Source: Cinnamomum chago
Lineage: Eukaryota > Streptophyta > Magnoliopsida > Laurales > Lauraceae
NCBI GenBank assembly: GCA_038049695.1
Contig: CP142460.1
Span: 24,496,501-24,560,500, forward strand
DNA length: 64,000 nt
Reading direction: 5' to 3'
Shown here: piece after piece, positions 60,929 through 64,000 of the stretch
Layout of the letters: the number at the start of each line of letters is the position of its first letter
Position numbering within the stretch: position 1 is the first letter of the stretch
Notes under the pieces: generated by a model
Told to the model about the DNA's origin: nothing
Seen by the model: only the letters and a program-made list of their open reading frames with translations
Databases searched by the model: none
Translations under genes and position numbers: made by a program

Positions 60929-62690
60929 TGTTGGAAATAGGTGGGCCATTCAGATATGTTTCAAAAACTTTTGATCCACTTAATGCAGGGATCAACATCT
61001 AGAAGGCAACAAACCCAATCCAGGATGCAATCCCTCAAACTCATAAATCATGTACAACAATATATCCTATCTAGAAGATAGAAAACAGCACCTAAACATG
61101 CAACCACGAAATCTACAACATACAAAGATGTAGATTATACCTTTGGAGCTTTGTAGTGCTCTAATGGAGAATTTGAATACTTTCTTTGATGATGAACACC
61201 TTCACTAATCAAATCAGAATCTCCAACACCTTTTGATCTTCCACACTATGACCCGTATCAGATTCTCTTTTCTCAAGAAGATGGTGGAATCTCCAAGAGA
61301 AAAACCCTAGAGGAAACTAGAAGAGAAACTAGAAGAGGGAAGAGATGTGCAACAACTTGCACAAGAGAGGAAGACGATGATGGGCGTGAATCACTAGGTG
61401 GGATTGTGCATTAGGGACGTCCAAGGGCTCCTCTCCTCCTTTTATAACATTCAAGCCACCTCCTCTTACTAATTGAAATAGAAGTCTTACTTCCACTACA
61501 ATTAGTTGCTTACTAAATCACAATTGGAAGTCTTACTTCAAATATGATTAGTAACTTCCTCTTTTACTAATTAAAATAAAAGTCTCACTTCCATTAATAA
61601 TTAGTAACTTACAATTACCACTATTAGAAGTCTCACTTCAAATAGAAATAGTAACTTTCTATTTCCTTTTAGAGTTCTACTATAATTAGTATCTTTCTAA
61701 TATTTTGGGGTAGCGTGGGGACCACTAGGGATTCCTTAGAAAGCTAGATCCAACTGGGACACGCGATCCCACATCTCATGTGCAATCCGGGCCAACAGTT
61801 AATTGCAAATAACTCCACTATATAAATGCAATTGAACTCCAGTCTTAGGAATATATTACAATGAAGACCCTAAACTTCCCAATAACCACAAGTAGGCCCC
61901 TCCATCTATATCCATGGATCAATTGCACGTGTCCACCAAAATAGATCCATATCTTATTATCCTTGAGCCCCAATTAATTATAATGATCATTTGGTATCGA
62001 TCCAATTAACTCTTAATTGGAATGGGTGCGCACTTACCAATGATAAATCCATTAATTGGCACAAGGGGATATTAAAAATAGATTCCATCTTGACCATTGA
62101 ATGTTCCCACAGCTCTACTACCACGTACCCAAATCACCGAGGTGTTGACCTACAATTGGCCTCACTCATTGGTGACTCAAAGCAAATGAATAGATATAAA
62201 CTTGAGTTCATTAATGTCTCAGGATTATGAGCCTATTGCTAGGGAATTAAGAGAGTAGACCTTAAAGTAAAGACAGTGTATATAAGGTGCTTCTCATGGT
62301 CCTTCAATACATCCAATGTACCAACACCATGATCCAGAATCTTACATTATGATGATCGAGACAAATCACACTATCTCATAGTGATCAAAGTGCTGCAACC
62401 TTATCAGATGAGATGCCCAATCTCATCACTAGTTGTGAAGATATTTAAGTATAAGATTTGCAATACATGTCTCCTGTATGTGGATCTCATCCATACACAT
62501 GTATTACATCTAGTATACTTGTGGACTCTGGTTCATCTCATGAACCATTATGTCATTCGTATTAGTTATGTGCAAACAAGTAATAAAACACCATTCATCT
62601 CATGAAAGGAAATCAATAATATATATTGATAAATAAAGAAATTAATCAATTTATTCATCATATACTGGTATTGAGACCATAAAACTAACA
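60929..62690 (-). repeat. 5' LTR of element I (minus strand, 1,762 bp)
   Basis: On the minus strand it starts TGTTAGTTTTATGGTCTC at 62690 and ends CACCTATTTCCAACA at 60929. It matches solo LTR H along its length, for example TTTCCTTTCATGAGATGAAT near the start and the GGGGTAGCGTG block. H and I are thus two copies of one family in opposite orientation 1.7 kb apart. Confidence 0.85.
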
Positions 62691-64000
62691 GTTCTGACCC
62701 AGAAGAACCTTACTTCAACCCAGTTTCAACAGGCGATTGGGATTACCTCATAGCAAGCCTTGAGAAGATCACCGATCCTGAAGACTCATGGTCAGAAACA
62801 AAGCCTTGGCCTGAAAATGCCCTTGAAATTCCAGAAGGTTTCGTTGAGTTGGAAGCCTCTGAAAAATATTGTGGAGGAACCACCTTCGAACCTTCCAACA
62901 GAAGATCTTGTTCAAAAGATAGACTTGGGAACACCAGATGACCCACGTTCAGTATTCATAAGCAAGAATATAAAGGATGATGAGTTACCCGAGTATATCT
63001 CTTTTTTTTGTGAGTTCGTTGATTGTTTTGCATGGTCTTATGCTGAAATGCCTGGCTTAGACCCTAAGATAGCAGTCCACAAACTCAATCTGTAAAAAGA
63101 TACCAAGCCTGTCAAACAAGGCCAAAGAAGATTCCGTCCATACGTGATGGACAAAATTGAACAAGAAGTTCAAAAACTCAAAAGCGTTGGCTTCATCCGT
63201 GAAGAACAGCATCCTGAATGGTAGGTCAACATCGTCCCCGTGACAAAGAAAAATGGGCAGATCAGGGTCTGTATTGATTATAAAGACCTAAATGGTGCTT
63301 GCCCCAAAGATGAGTTCCCGCTCCCCATACCAGAGGTGATGATTGACAACATCGGTGGGTTTCAGTGAATGACATTCATGGATGGATTCTTTGGCTACAA
63401 TCAGATAAAGATGCATCCTGAAGATGAAAAGCACACATCAGTTCGGACCCCATTTGGCGTGTATTGCTACACTATCATGCCGTTTGGTTTGAAAAATGAT
63501 GGTGCCACATATCAGAGAGGTATGATGAAAATATTCCAAGATATGCAGCACAAGACGATTGAATGTTACGTTGATGACATTGCCGTCAAAAGAAAAAGAA
63601 AAGAAAACCAACTGAAAGACCTTCGGGAAGTCTTCCTCCGACTTCGCAAACATAAATTGCAAATGAATACCCTGAAATGCTTCTTCGACGTCTCATCGGG
63701 TAAGTTTCTCGGATTCATAGTCCGGAAAGCTGGAATAGCACTTGACCCCATCAAAGTCAAGGCCATTCTAGAAATGCCTTCTCCAAGAACCTTAAGAGAA
63801 CTGAATGGATTTCAAGGAAGGTTGGCATACATTCGACGGTTCATCTCCAATCTCTCGGGGAAATGCCATCCTTTCTCTCGATTGATGAAGAAAGGCGTGA
63901 AGTTTGTTTGGGATACTGAATGTGAAGCAACATTTCAAGATACCAAGTCATACCTGACCAAACCTCCTGTGCTGGCTGCCCCTACCACTGGAAAACCATT
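62691..64000 (+). pseudogene. pol: RT and RNase H start of element C, broken, running off the window
   Basis: It resumes at TTCTGACCCAGAAGAACC, equivalent to about A 10945, so the G-patch segment of C is lost. RT is recognisable: VPVTKKNGQIRVCIDYKDLN, PFGVYCYTIMPFGLKNDGAT, and YVDD at about 63570. Stops include TAA at 63093 (CAA in A), TAG at 63223 and TGA at 63366 (CGA in A); there is also a one-base insertion near 62864. The sequence reaches the ancestral RNase H (KSYLTKPPVLAAPTTGKPF) at the window edge. Integrase and the 3' LTR are outside the window. Confidence 0.88.

Overview
This window looks like heterochromatin-type DNA from a flowering plant. I see no ordinary host gene, rRNA, tRNA or CRISPR array. 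Almost every base belongs to nested LTR retrotransposons in different states of decay. Boundaries were read by eye from TG...CA ends, 5-bp target-site duplications (TSDs), primer-binding sites (PBS) and comparison among the copies. Lineage names rest on domain order and motifs, not on a database search.

Layout. Four related Ty3/Gypsy elements of the Tat lineage (reverse transcriptase, ancestral RNase H, second archaeal-type RNase H, integrase) make up most of the window; I call them A, B, C and D. D is the outer host on the left: only the end of its integrase (1-40, 38835-39013) and its 3' LTR are seen. A 3.1-kb minus-strand solo LTR, E (41-38829 in three pieces, TSD TTCTT), sits in D's integrase. 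Elements A (595-21183, TSD ATATA) and B (21610-36699, TSD ATGCG/ATGTG) were each inserted into E. B's gag was then hit by a 2-kb Copia-type solo LTR, G (26847-28851). D's 3' LTR (39032-39784 and 50477-52239) is split by F, a young 10.7-kb Athila-type element (39785-50471, TSD AAGCT, tRNA-Asp PBS). That same LTR also acts as the 5' LTR of C, which runs off the right edge. C is broken by a Copia-type solo LTR H (57594-59267) and by a minus-strand relative I (59853-62690).

How the parts work. In the Tat elements gag, protease, a G-patch segment, RT, two RNases H and integrase originally formed one long reading frame. In A this frame is broken by three stops and two frameshifts; B and C are broken more often. 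A also carries a 3.6-kb region after pol with two short-repeat arrays and an antisense reading frame that splices cleanly into about 432 codons. F has gag-pol with two in-frame stops and one frameshift. Where many Athila elements have an env-like region, F holds an intron-less, rearranged fragment of a plant ABCB (MDR-type) transporter. No element looks fully autonomous as it stands.

The most interesting items are the transporter fragment captured by F, the antisense spliced gene in A, the tandem amplification inside A's LTRs, the LTR shared by D and C, and the promoter-less 5' LTR of B.
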